DNA from: Desulfobacteraceae bacterium
GTDB taxonomy: Bacteria; Desulfobacterota; Desulfobacteria; Desulfobacterales; Desulfobacteraceae
DNA: 8,775 nucleotides
Direction of reading: 5' to 3'
NCBI GenBank assembly: GCA_030638935.1
Contig: DAOWDR010000144.1
Coordinates: 1 to 8,775, forward strand
Shown here: positions 1 through 5,933 of the stretch, piece by piece
Layout: every line of letters starts with the position of its first letter
Numbering within the stretch: the first letter of the stretch is position 1
Notes under the pieces: model-generated
Told to the model about the DNA's origin: nothing
What the model saw: only the letters and a program-made list of their open reading frames with translations
Database searches by the model: none
Translations under genes and position numbers: made by a program

Positions 1-1388
1 AGGTCTGTGTCAATGGAGCCTGTGTGATGCCGGCTGGCAATGGTTAGTTCCCGGGCTTTGACAAACAGAGTCCTGTTTTTGTACAGGCAGGGCATCCCGT
101 CATCCTTGGCAATAAAGAGCCCGTTTTCCTTGCCCACTCCTTGCCCGCAGTTCAGGGGGTAGGTTCGGGGCGGCGGGGCGGGAATGCTGAACCCACTGAC
201 ATCTTTGCCCGGGGTTCCCTCCTTTGGCGGGATGACCCGTGCCAGTGCATCCCCTTTTTTTACAAGGGGAAGTAAATTAAGGTTATCCTTGTCAGAGGGC
301 ATAAAATTTGTGTCAAAAAAGAATTCAACAGACTCGTCTTCCCCTTTTTGGGGAGCAAGGCCCTGGGCAATTTGGATTTCCATATCAATTGCACCTTGAT
401 TCAAAAAGTTTTCCATGGTTTTTTGTGGACAAATGCCTGATGTTATACCAACGGAGTTGAGCCAGGTCATAAGATTCTGGACTCGGATTTCCTCAAATGC
501 CTCCTTTGTTTTTTGGATAAATGCCGCTAGCTTATTTTTGGAAAATCGGTATCCAAACAGTTTTGACAGCCGTTTGTTGGTATTTGTTTCACTATTATAT
601 TGGGATAACGCTTTTTCCAGGTAAAGTCTGGTTTTTTCCAGTTCTTTCTGGATTTTTAAAATATAGTTAAGGTCAGTGCTTGACAGATTGAACAATTGTT
701 TGAAAATATCTCCGAGATATTGCCTGGGCTGACCAGCTTTTGTCTCTGCCTCCTGAACTTTAAGTGCCTGGTTTAACTGGTCAATGCTGACCAGTTTTTT
801 TTTGACCGCAATGGCGCCGAATCTCATGTTCAGGGAAATTTTTTCAATTTCAGATGTGGCAATATCATTCATGGCCTCTGATAGAAGCTCATCTTTTACC
901 CGGTCCTGGGTGAGCAGGATGGCTGCTTTATCAGCTTTGGAAATTTCCTTGTTTTCCAACAGGATATCACCGATCAGCCTGCTTTGGTTTGTTTCTTTGA
1001 AAACAGCACTTTGTATGTCCAGGGCTTTTTTAACGCATTCCGGCTGGATAAATTGGTTGGCAACCCCGAGTTCTCCAAATTTTTTATCCAGCATTTTGGT
1101 TTCCAAATGTTCTTTCACAGCAAAGAGAAACTCAATATTTTCTTTGGAGAGAATCTTTGTTTCTGTGAAAAGGTCAACGGCTGAATAGTCAGGGGTCTGC
1201 TGCCTCTTTTCTGCCAGCATGTTTAACAGTTCTTTTTCCCGGGCAAGGGGGATCAAACGGCATTTAATGGCCAGGCTGATGAGGCTTTTATTTTTTTTGC
1301 CGAAAATGTTTTGCCTGTCTTTTACTAGAGGATCATCTGGATGTTTTGTGTCTACGGATTTAGGATTGAGCTGATTCTGATCATTCAT
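1..1388 (-). CDS. FapA/DUF342 family protein with N-terminal MshEN-like repeats (3' end off window)
   Basis: An open frame of 462 codons runs from an ATG at 1388 to the left edge with no stop, so the C-terminus is missing. The C-terminal part seen (about residues 350-445) has the FapA/DUF342 signature: a PPKEGTPGKDVSGF stretch at 388-400, then a proline-rich linker, a CGQGV turn near 414-418 and beta-rich sequence. This domain is found in polymer-forming FapA proteins linked to flagellar or envelope assembly. Ahead of it are three helical repeats of about 60 residues (36-97, 103-165, 188-248) with the pattern hydrophobic-G-x-hydrophobic, L/I, then ALxxQ. They look like the MshEN or type II secretion ATPase N-terminal repeat, some of which bind cyclic-di-GMP. 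A basic, helical linker (250-310) follows. An in-frame stop lies upstream of the ATG and no Shine-Dalgarno is evident. Family assignment is fairly firm; the cellular role is not known. Confidence 0.8.
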   Translation of the reverse strand, partial: MNDQNQLNPKSVDTKHPDDPLVKDRQNIFGKKNKSLISLAIKCRLIPLAREKELLNMLAEKRQQTPDYSAVDLFTETKILSKENIEFLFAVKEHLETKMLDKKFGELGVANQFIQPECVKKALDIQSAVFKETNQSRLIGDILLENKEISKADKAAILLTQDRVKDELLSEAMNDIATSEIEKISLNMRFGAIAVKKKLVSIDQLNQALKVQEAETKAGQPRQYLGDIFKQLFNLSSTDLNYILKIQKELEKTRLYLEKALSQYNSETNTNKRLSKLFGYRFSKNKLAAFIQKTKEAFEEIRVQNLMTWLNSVGITSGICPQKTMENFLNQGAIDMEIQIAQGLAPQKGEDESVEFFFDTNFMPSDKDNLNLLPLVKKGDALARVIPPKEGTPGKDVSGFSIPAPPPRTYPLNCGQGVGKENGLFIAKDDGMPCLYKNRTLFVKARELTIASRHHTGSIDTD

Positions 1389-1401
1389 ATCAATTAGAAA
1401 A

Positions 1402-1428
1402 AATATAGGATTTTTCTGTCCATGTCAA
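1402..1428 (-). promoter_or_regulatory. candidate sigma70 promoter of the FapA-like gene
   Basis: On the minus strand a perfect TTGACA -35 box (1423-1428) is followed by TATATT (1402-1407, 15-bp spacer) or TATTTT (1400-1405, 17-bp spacer). The predicted transcription start lies only a few bases before the ATG at 1388, which would give a very short leader without a Shine-Dalgarno sequence. This is a motif match only. Confidence 0.45.
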
Positions 1429-1548
1429 GAATATCTGGATCTTGGATGATTTTAAAAGAACCAAGGAAAGCCGGATGACTGCCATCCTTGATTTTTAGTT
1501 GTCTGGATAGAAAATTTCCTGTATGGATTCCCTATGAAAGGAAATGGA

Positions 1549-2103
1549 ATGGAGATAAATTTTTGTAGTTATTGTGGCGCACCCATGGAAGAAAAGATTC
1601 CCGTCGATGATGACCATATGCGATCTGTATGCACCCAGTGCCCCCATGTGCATTATGAAAATCCCAAAGTGGTTGTGGGCTGTATTCCGGTTTTTGAAGA
1701 CAAGATACTGATGTGCAAGCGAAATATTGAACCCAGAAAGGGAAAGTGGACCCTGCCGGCAGGCTACCTTGAAAATAAGGAATCGGTCCAGGACGGAGCC
1801 GCCAGGGAGACCCTGGAGGAGACAAGGGCCCATGTGAGGATACTTGAACTCTATCGGCTTTTTAATATAGTCTTTGTGGACCAGATTTATATGATGTTTC
1901 GGGCCAGGATGGAGGATGAAATTTTTGGCCCCACCAGCGAAAGTTCCGAGGTGCGCCTGTTCAAAGAAGCCGATATCCCCTGGGATGAAATTGCCTTTGA
2001 GGTGATCCGACAGACCCTGGTTGATTTTTTTAAGGATAGGAAAAAGGGTGCCTATGCCTTTAAAGTAAGAGATATAAAACCGGACCAGACACGGATACAG
2101 TAA
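1549..2103 (+). CDS. Nudix hydrolase with N-terminal zinc ribbon
   Basis: A protein of 184 residues. The N-terminus has two cysteine pairs, CSYC at 6-9 and CTQC at 32-35, forming the small zinc ribbon (Nudix_N_2 type) that precedes the Nudix fold in one branch of ADP-ribose/NADH-pyrophosphatase-like enzymes. The Nudix box follows as a G-x5-E-x7-RE-x2-EE series starting at GYLENKE and including RETLEET; these glutamates bind the catalytic magnesium. The usual glycine after EE-x is arginine, which from memory also occurs in this zinc-ribbon branch. The family hydrolyses nucleoside diphosphates linked to another group; the substrate cannot be read from sequence. I chose the ATG at 1549 because AAAGGA (1537-1542) sits 6 nt ahead. 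An in-frame ATG at 1534 would add five residues but has no ribosome site. The next gene starts 11 nt after the stop, so the two are probably co-transcribed. Confidence 0.88.
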   Translation: MEINFCSYCGAPMEEKIPVDDDHMRSVCTQCPHVHYENPKVVVGCIPVFEDKILMCKRNIEPRKGKWTLPAGYLENKESVQDGAARETLEETRAHVRILELYRLFNIVFVDQIYMMFRARMEDEIFGPTSESSEVRLFKEADIPWDEIAFEVIRQTLVDFFKDRKKGAYAFKVRDIKPDQTRIQ

Positions 2104-2114
2104 AGAGAGGCTTT

Positions 2115-2510
2115 ATGGAAAAGGTCAATTTAGAGCTTAAAATTTTGCTGGTGGATGATAGCCTGTCCATGCGGCGGATAATTCGAAAATTTCTGACAAA
2201 CCAAGGGTTTACCAATGTGCTGGAGACTGGGAACGGTGCTGAAGCCCTTGAGATCATTGATTCAACCCGGGTGGAATTGATAGTGTCTGACCTGCATATG
2301 CCCATAATGGATGGCATGACCTTTTTAGAACAGATAAAAGCAAATACCAGAACCCGTGATATCCGGTTTATCATGCTCACGGTTGAGGCAACTCAAACAA
2401 CCATGAACAAGGCACTTTCCATGAATATCGACAGTTATATAGTCAAACCGGTGAGTGAAAATATTTTTATTGAAGAATTGATGCGGGTGATTCATAGCAC
2501 CGGGGAATAG
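2115..2510 (+). CDS. single-domain CheY-like response regulator
   Basis: A 131-residue receiver domain with no output domain. The conserved residues are all present: acidic pair D14-D15, phospho-acceptor D59 in the SDLHMPIMDG stretch, T89 in the IMLT strand and K111-P112 near the end. Such proteins are phosphorylated by a histidine kinase and act by binding a partner, for example the flagellar switch (CheY) or another signalling protein. No kinase or che gene is in view, so the partner is unknown. GAGAGG (2105-2110) lies 4 nt ahead of the ATG. It follows the Nudix gene closely, which implies one transcript, though no functional link is evident. It converges with the HD-GYP gene, with only 19 bp between stops and no convincing terminator. 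Confidence 0.93.
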   Translation: MEKVNLELKILLVDDSLSMRRIIRKFLTNQGFTNVLETGNGAEALEIIDSTRVELIVSDLHMPIMDGMTFLEQIKANTRTRDIRFIMLTVEATQTTMNKALSMNIDSYIVKPVSENIFIEELMRVIHSTGE

Positions 2511-2529
2511 ATCCTTGTCCTGTTTGTTG

Positions 2530-3444
2530 TCATTTGATCAGGCAGGAGGCAAATTTTTTAAAAATATCTTTGGAAAATTTTCCTTCAAGTACCTCTTCTT
2601 TGATGACTTGCAGAGAATTAAAAGGTTTTTTTGCCTTTCTGAATAATTTATTCCTATAGGTTAATGGTTCGTAACTGTCGATGAGGCCGATGAGCTGGCT
2701 GTCCTGTGATATTTTTTTGCTGCCGTTGGGATATCCGCTTCCGTCTATCCGTTCATGGTGTTCAAGGGCCACCGTGGCAACGGAGATATCAAAATCAGTA
2801 TTGAGGATGATCATGTCATGGCCTAGTTCCGGATGAGTGGTAAAGGTTTTGAATTCACTTTCTGTCAGCCGCTTGTCAGTTTCCATCAGGTTTTTATCCA
2901 GTGTTGAAGTGCCCAGATCGTGGAGCAGGGCGCAAAGGGCTAAACCTGCAGTGTCTGCATCTGGAAAACCATGGAAAAAACAATACTGAAGGGTCAGGGC
3001 CGTGACATTGACGGTATGCTCCTCCATAACGGAGGAATTGCCGGCAATTTTTGACAGGTATTCCATGGCCTTATGATCCTGGCCATATTCGCTCAACAGG
3101 ATTTCAATGGTCTCGGGTAATGATTCCATTACCTTTTCCTGGTTCGGGGCCAATGCTTCGCAAACAATATTGCAAAGGGCTTGTTTTACCTGTTCAAGCC
3201 CTCCTGCGGCAATCTCCTTTACCAGGTTCAAGTTTAAAGCAGCTGTCAGTTCCGTTAAAGCCCGGTCTTTATCTTTTTTAAGGATAAAAAGTTGGGGATG
3301 CTTGGTTTGGCTGGCCCTGTCATGGTCCATATCATCATTGCTTTTTTTATACAGGACAAATTCACCCTCCTTTGATTGATAATAAAAGGGAACGGTTTTA
3401 AATAAATGGATCTGGGATGTTTTGACGCATATATGTTCAGTCAT
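2530..3444 (-). CDS. HD-GYP domain protein, probable cyclic-di-GMP phosphodiesterase
   Basis: A 304-residue soluble protein. The N-terminal third (about 10-120) resembles the variable domain before many deltaproteobacterial HD-GYP domains, with a FVLYKK strand at 29-34. The HD-GYP domain spans about 125-290 with its metal-binding set: H143, H175-D176, H204, H229-H230 and D256, plus the diagnostic HHERIDGSGYP at 229-239. HD-GYP enzymes hydrolyse cyclic-di-GMP to pGpG or GMP and so lower the signal that favours sessile life. One deviation is that the usual HDxGK has threonine at 179 in place of lysine. No receiver or membrane segment is present. It lies 64 bp downstream of metF on the same strand and probably shares its transcript. 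The ATG at 3444 has only a weak ribosome site, so the exact start is uncertain. Confidence 0.88.
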   Translation of the reverse strand: MTEHICVKTSQIHLFKTVPFYYQSKEGEFVLYKKSNDDMDHDRASQTKHPQLFILKKDKDRALTELTAALNLNLVKEIAAGGLEQVKQALCNIVCEALAPNQEKVMESLPETIEILLSEYGQDHKAMEYLSKIAGNSSVMEEHTVNVTALTLQYCFFHGFPDADTAGLALCALLHDLGTSTLDKNLMETDKRLTESEFKTFTTHPELGHDMIILNTDFDISVATVALEHHERIDGSGYPNGSKKISQDSQLIGLIDSYEPLTYRNKLFRKAKKPFNSLQVIKEEVLEGKFSKDIFKKFASCLIK

Positions 3445-3508
3445 TGGTTTTATCCATCAGTTTTTTTGGTGCCCTTATTTCTGGGGCAGTTTATATGGCA
3501 AGTGGATA

Positions 3509-4327
3509 TTAAAGAATCCCAGGCAATATGTCAAACCTGTCAAAGGGTGGCATGATACAGGCGCCGGAGAACATTTTTTTTGCCAGTTCAAGCATTTGCC
3601 CGGACTGCTTGATGCCTGCGGCAACCGGGTTATCTGCGGTTGCCATTTCCCTTTGAAGATCTTTTGGTATGGCAATACCTGTCACTTTGTTATGGAGGAA
3701 GCTTGCATGCTTATGGGAAAGCAGGGGTAAAATTCCCATGATGACAGGGATTTTGATATGGTTTAGACCATCATGGAGTTTTTGGGCTGTTTCCCTGTCG
3801 TAGACCGGTTGGGTGACGATAAACTTTGCGCCGGAAGAAGTTTTTCTCTCAATTCGCCTGATTTCATTTTCAAGCCCGTCCACCTCGGGCCGGTAATCCA
3901 GGACCGCACCGGTGCAAAGATCTGCGTCTGTTGCCATCTGGATTAGTTCAAACACATTTAAATCATTGACCGTTGTGGTTGTGTCTTTTTTGCTTTGGGC
4001 TGAGGGATCACCGGTGACGGCAATGATGGTATCAATCCCCAGGGCCCTGGCTCCCCATAATTCAGCCGCAAGTCCCAGCCGGTTGTGATCCCGGACCGTG
4101 AAATGGAGGATAGCAGGCTTGCCTGTCCGTTCCTGGAGCAGATGGGAAAATACCATGGCTGACATCCTGGGCTTTGCAACCGGGTTGGAGGCCACGCTGA
4201 ATCCGTCAAAGGAGAGATCGGTAAGGGTGGTAAGTTTGTCCAGAAGTTCCTTGCCGTCATATCCGGCCGGAGGCACCACTTCCAATGTGATCTTAAACTT
4301 TTTCTTGCTGGAAAGTAAAAATGACAT
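3509..4327 (-). CDS. metF: methylenetetrahydrofolate reductase (MetF)
   Basis: A 272-residue protein, slightly shorter than E. coli MetF (about 296). Family motifs appear in order: the catalytic glutamate E16 in LEVVPP, HFTVRDHN at 75-82, VTGDPS at 104-109 (flavin region), FIVTQPVYD at 169-177, and PVIMGILPLLS at 194-204. The enzyme interconverts methylene- and methyl-tetrahydrofolate, supplying methyl groups for methionine. In many sulfate reducers it also serves the Wood-Ljungdahl pathway. The motif wording resembles the reductase half of bifunctional homocysteine methyltransferase/MetF proteins (YitJ type), but the methyltransferase domain is absent. No metV, hdr or acs gene is adjacent in the window. 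AAAGGA lies 9 nt ahead of the ATG. It is the first gene of a likely two-gene transcript with the HD-GYP gene. The choice between biosynthetic and energy-pathway roles is open. Confidence 0.9.
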   Translation of the reverse strand: MSFLLSSKKKFKITLEVVPPAGYDGKELLDKLTTLTDLSFDGFSVASNPVAKPRMSAMVFSHLLQERTGKPAILHFTVRDHNRLGLAAELWGARALGIDTIIAVTGDPSAQSKKDTTTTVNDLNVFELIQMATDADLCTGAVLDYRPEVDGLENEIRRIERKTSSGAKFIVTQPVYDRETAQKLHDGLNHIKIPVIMGILPLLSHKHASFLHNKVTGIAIPKDLQREMATADNPVAAGIKQSGQMLELAKKMFSGACIMPPFDRFDILPGIL

Positions 4328-4363
4328 GGATTTTTTTCCTTTAAATTTAGATAGTCTGGATTT

Positions 4364-4392
4364 AATATGCCCAAGATTTGGTGCCGGGTCAA
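4364..4392 (-). promoter_or_regulatory. candidate sigma70 promoter of metF
   Basis: On the minus strand TTGACC (4387-4392, 5 of 6 to consensus) is followed after 17 bp by CATATT (4364-4369, 4 of 6). This gives a leader of roughly 30 nt before the metF ATG. The -35 box and spacer are overlapped by the inverted repeat at 4373-4397. Confidence 0.4.
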
Positions 4393-4397
4393 ATCTT
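4373..4397. promoter_or_regulatory. perfect 8-bp inverted repeat over the metF promoter (possible operator)
   Basis: AAGATTTG (4373-4380) and CAAATCTT (4390-4397) are perfect inverted copies separated by 9 bp. The repeat covers the predicted -35 box and most of the spacer of the metF promoter, where a bound protein would block RNA polymerase. The regulator is not recognisable. Confidence 0.45.
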
Positions 4398-4454
4398 AAT
4401 TCTGTCCAGGAGCGAAATTGCGATTTTTTTATTTACCCCTTGATGTAAAAATTG

Positions 4455-4472
4455 TGCAATGATATCGTTGCA
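4455..4472. promoter_or_regulatory. 18-bp imperfect palindrome upstream of the cytochrome operon (possible activator site)
   Basis: TGCAATGATATCGTTGCA is symmetric about position 4463.5 with eight of nine base pairs matching; the exception is 4460/4467. The centre lies about 63 bp before the predicted start (near 4527) of the cytochrome operon promoter, a usual place for a class I activator of the CRP/FNR type. The half-site TGCAA does not match the FNR (TTGAT) or Desulfovibrio HcpR (TTGACC) sites I know. Confidence 0.4.
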
Positions 4473-4491
4473 TTTGTTACACAAACGTTTC

Positions 4492-4520
4492 TTGATGCAA
4501 GATTGCTCTCTGGGTATAAA
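4492..4520 (+). promoter_or_regulatory. candidate sigma70 promoter of the cytochrome operon
   Basis: TTGATG (4492-4497, 4 of 6 to consensus) and TATAAA (4515-4520, 5 of 6) are separated by exactly 17 bp. The start would be near 4527, giving a leader of about 75 nt before the GTG at 4603. The weak -35 box suits a promoter that needs an activator. Confidence 0.45.
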
Positions 4521-4555
4521 ATAATTGGTGTTCTTCGGAAGTTTCTATGTTTACT

Positions 4556-4576
4556 ATTGTCTGTTTATTAGACAAT
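4556..4576 (+). promoter_or_regulatory. stem-loop or operator in the leader of the cytochrome operon
   Basis: ATTGTCT (4556-4562) and AGACAAT (4570-4576) form a perfect 7-bp inverted repeat with a 7-nt loop. It lies downstream of the predicted promoter and 15 nt before the Shine-Dalgarno sequence. It could be an mRNA hairpin near the ribosome site or a repressor site in DNA. It is not followed by a T-run, so it is not a terminator. Confidence 0.35.
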
Positions 4577-4591
4577 TGTACGGCAGCTTAC

Positions 4592-4605
4592 AGGAGGTAA
4601 TTGTG
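4592..4605 (+). promoter_or_regulatory. strong ribosome binding site that fixes a GTG start
   Basis: AGGAGGT (4592-4598) is a near-perfect anti-16S match, 4 nt ahead of GTG at 4603-4605. It decides between three in-frame candidates: TTG at 4525 (no site), GTG at 4603, and ATG at 4621 (too far away). Confidence 0.8.
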
Positions 4606-5136
4606 GGTTTAAGCTATAAGATGCGTCTTGTCCTCGTATGCATCAGCATTTTTGCCATGGCCGGTGTCGGGTTTTTGTTAAAGAATTTATTACTCCCGGA
4701 TTCTTTTGGTGTTTATGGTCATTTCCGGGCAGATGCCATTGACGAGGCTGCTGAGGTGCCCATCCGCCACGGCACCAATGATTCCTGTTTTAAATGCCAT
4801 GGTTTTGAAGCCAAGATTCATAGAGCCGGCCTTCATAGGACCATTTCCTGTGAATTCTGCCACGGAAGCTATGCCGACCATGTTGTGGAGGGTAAAAAAA
4901 CAGGGACCCTGCCGGTGAAAACCGGAGAACAGATCACCACTCTTTGTCTGCGGTGCCACAACACTGAAATAAAGGCAAGGTCGGAACAGGTCATTAAGAC
5001 CGTTGCCCTGCCGGATCATCTCAGGGACCAGCAGGTCAAGCTCACCCATAATTGTAATCAATGCCACCATGTTCATGCCCCGCTGAAGTATATCAACCGG
5101 GCGAAACAGATCACAGGGCTTATGGAGAAAGGATAA
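4603..5136 (+). CDS. membrane-anchored tetraheme cytochrome c
   Basis: A 177-residue protein starting at GTG. A short basic N-terminus and a hydrophobic helix (about 9-32) act as an uncleaved signal anchor, placing the rest in the periplasm. Four covalent heme sites CxxCH follow: C62-H66 (CFKCH), C83-H87 (CEFCH), C115-H119 (CLRCH) and C151-H155 (CNQCH). Further histidines (for example H56, H73, H78, H93, H139, H149, H156, H158) are enough for bis-histidine ligation. It is first in a tightly packed operon with FeS, NrfD and octaheme genes. Its position and anchor recall QrcA, or the NrfB/NrfH electron-transfer role, though QrcA carries six hemes. It probably passes electrons between the FeS/NrfD module and the octaheme protein. 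The stop overlaps the next start by one base (TAATG), implying translational coupling. The exact subfamily is uncertain. Confidence 0.88.
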   Translation: MGLSYKMRLVLVCISIFAMAGVGFLLKNLLLPDSFGVYGHFRADAIDEAAEVPIRHGTNDSCFKCHGFEAKIHRAGLHRTISCEFCHGSYADHVVEGKKTGTLPVKTGEQITTLCLRCHNTEIKARSEQVIKTVALPDHLRDQQVKLTHNCNQCHHVHAPLKYINRAKQITGLMEKG

Positions 5137-5933
5137 TGAAGATAAAAGATCCCTCCCCGGACATGAAGAAAAGGTCTTTTTTGAAAAATGTATTAAACGG
5201 CACCATTGCAGGCTCCCTTTACCTGGTATATCCCATGGACGCCGGAAGTTTTGAGCCTCCGGAACAGATTGCCGGCATACGTGAGGCCTATGATATCCAG
5301 GCCCAGGAGTTTGCCTTTATAGTTGATATTACCCGGTGTATAGGGTGCGGGTCCTGTTGTGTGGCAGATAAACGTGAGTATAATGTGCCCGACGGTAACT
5401 ACCGGACCTGGGTGGAACGGTATGTCAAAGGCTTTTCCGATCAGATTTATGTGGACTGTCCCAACGGCGGGCTGGACGGATACCAGACCCCCCGATCCGA
5501 TATAACAGAAGAGGTTCGGGATACTTTTTTTGTGCCCAAGCTCTGCAATATGTGTAAGGAGGCCCCCTGTGTTCAGGTTTGTCCCGTGGGTGCCACCTTT
5601 ACCTCCCCGGACGGGTTTGTTCTGGTGGATGAGAAACGGTGTGTGGGCTGTGCCTATTGTATCCAGGCCTGCCCCTATTCCGTCCGGTTTATAAATCCCA
5701 AAACCCACGTGGTTGAAAAATGTACCTGGTGCTATCACAGGATCAGAAAAGGGTTGTTGCCGGCCTGTGTGGATGTCTGTCCCACCGGCGCCAGAAAGTT
5801 CGGCAGTCTTAAGGATAAAGAGTCTGAAGTTTATAAAATTCTTAAGGGGCCTGGTGTTTTGACGGTTCTGAAAAAAGAGATGGGCACCTGGCCCGCATTG
5901 TATTACAAAGGTGCAAGAAGGGAGGTGGTCTGA
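5136..5933 (+). CDS. periplasmic four-cluster ferredoxin-like FeS subunit (NrfC/QrcC/DmsB type) with Tat-like signal
   Basis: A 265-residue protein. A Tat-like motif KKRSFLK (11-17) precedes a weakly hydrophobic stretch (18-34), implying export of a folded protein to the periplasmic side. Four cysteine groups follow as in DmsB-like proteins. Group 1 is C68, C71, C74, then D78 where the fourth cysteine normally stands, with an extra C75. Group 2 is C137, C140, C145, C149. Group 3 is C169, C172, C175, C179. Group 4 is C196, C199, C211, C215. Groups 2-4 are intact. Such subunits wire electrons between a NrfD-type membrane protein and a periplasmic cytochrome or catalytic subunit. The start at 5136 has AAAGGA close by and overlaps the previous stop. 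An internal ATG at 5163 would also keep the Tat motif but has no ribosome site. The gene overlaps the NrfD gene by one base. Confidence 0.92.
   Translation: MKIKDPSPDMKKRSFLKNVLNGTIAGSLYLVYPMDAGSFEPPEQIAGIREAYDIQAQEFAFIVDITRCIGCGSCCVADKREYNVPDGNYRTWVERYVKGFSDQIYVDCPNGGLDGYQTPRSDITEEVRDTFFVPKLCNMCKEAPCVQVCPVGATFTSPDGFVLVDEKRCVGCAYCIQACPYSVRFINPKTHVVEKCTWCYHRIRKGLLPACVDVCPTGARKFGSLKDKESEVYKILKGPGVLTVLKKEMGTWPALYYKGARREVV

Noticed and set aside
784..1188. Plus-strand open frames inside the FapA-like gene
   Set aside because: The continuous 462-codon minus frame with repeats and the DUF342 signature explains this stretch; the plus translations are low-complexity and motif-free.
1462..1495. CAAGGA/TCCTTG inverted repeat followed by a short T-run ahead of the Nudix gene
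   Set aside because: It looks terminator-like, but no plus-strand gene lies upstream to be terminated in this window, the loop is 17 nt and the stem is short; an operator role is possible but unsupported.
1801..1848. Arginine in place of glycine in the Nudix box
   Set aside because: From memory this is common in zinc-ribbon Nudix proteins with an RExxEEAxA-type box, so it is not a sign of inactivity.
3470..3488. TGCCC/GGGCA hairpin between metF and the HD-GYP gene as a terminator
   Set aside because: The stem is only 5 bp, and in the direction of transcription it is followed by A residues rather than a T-run.
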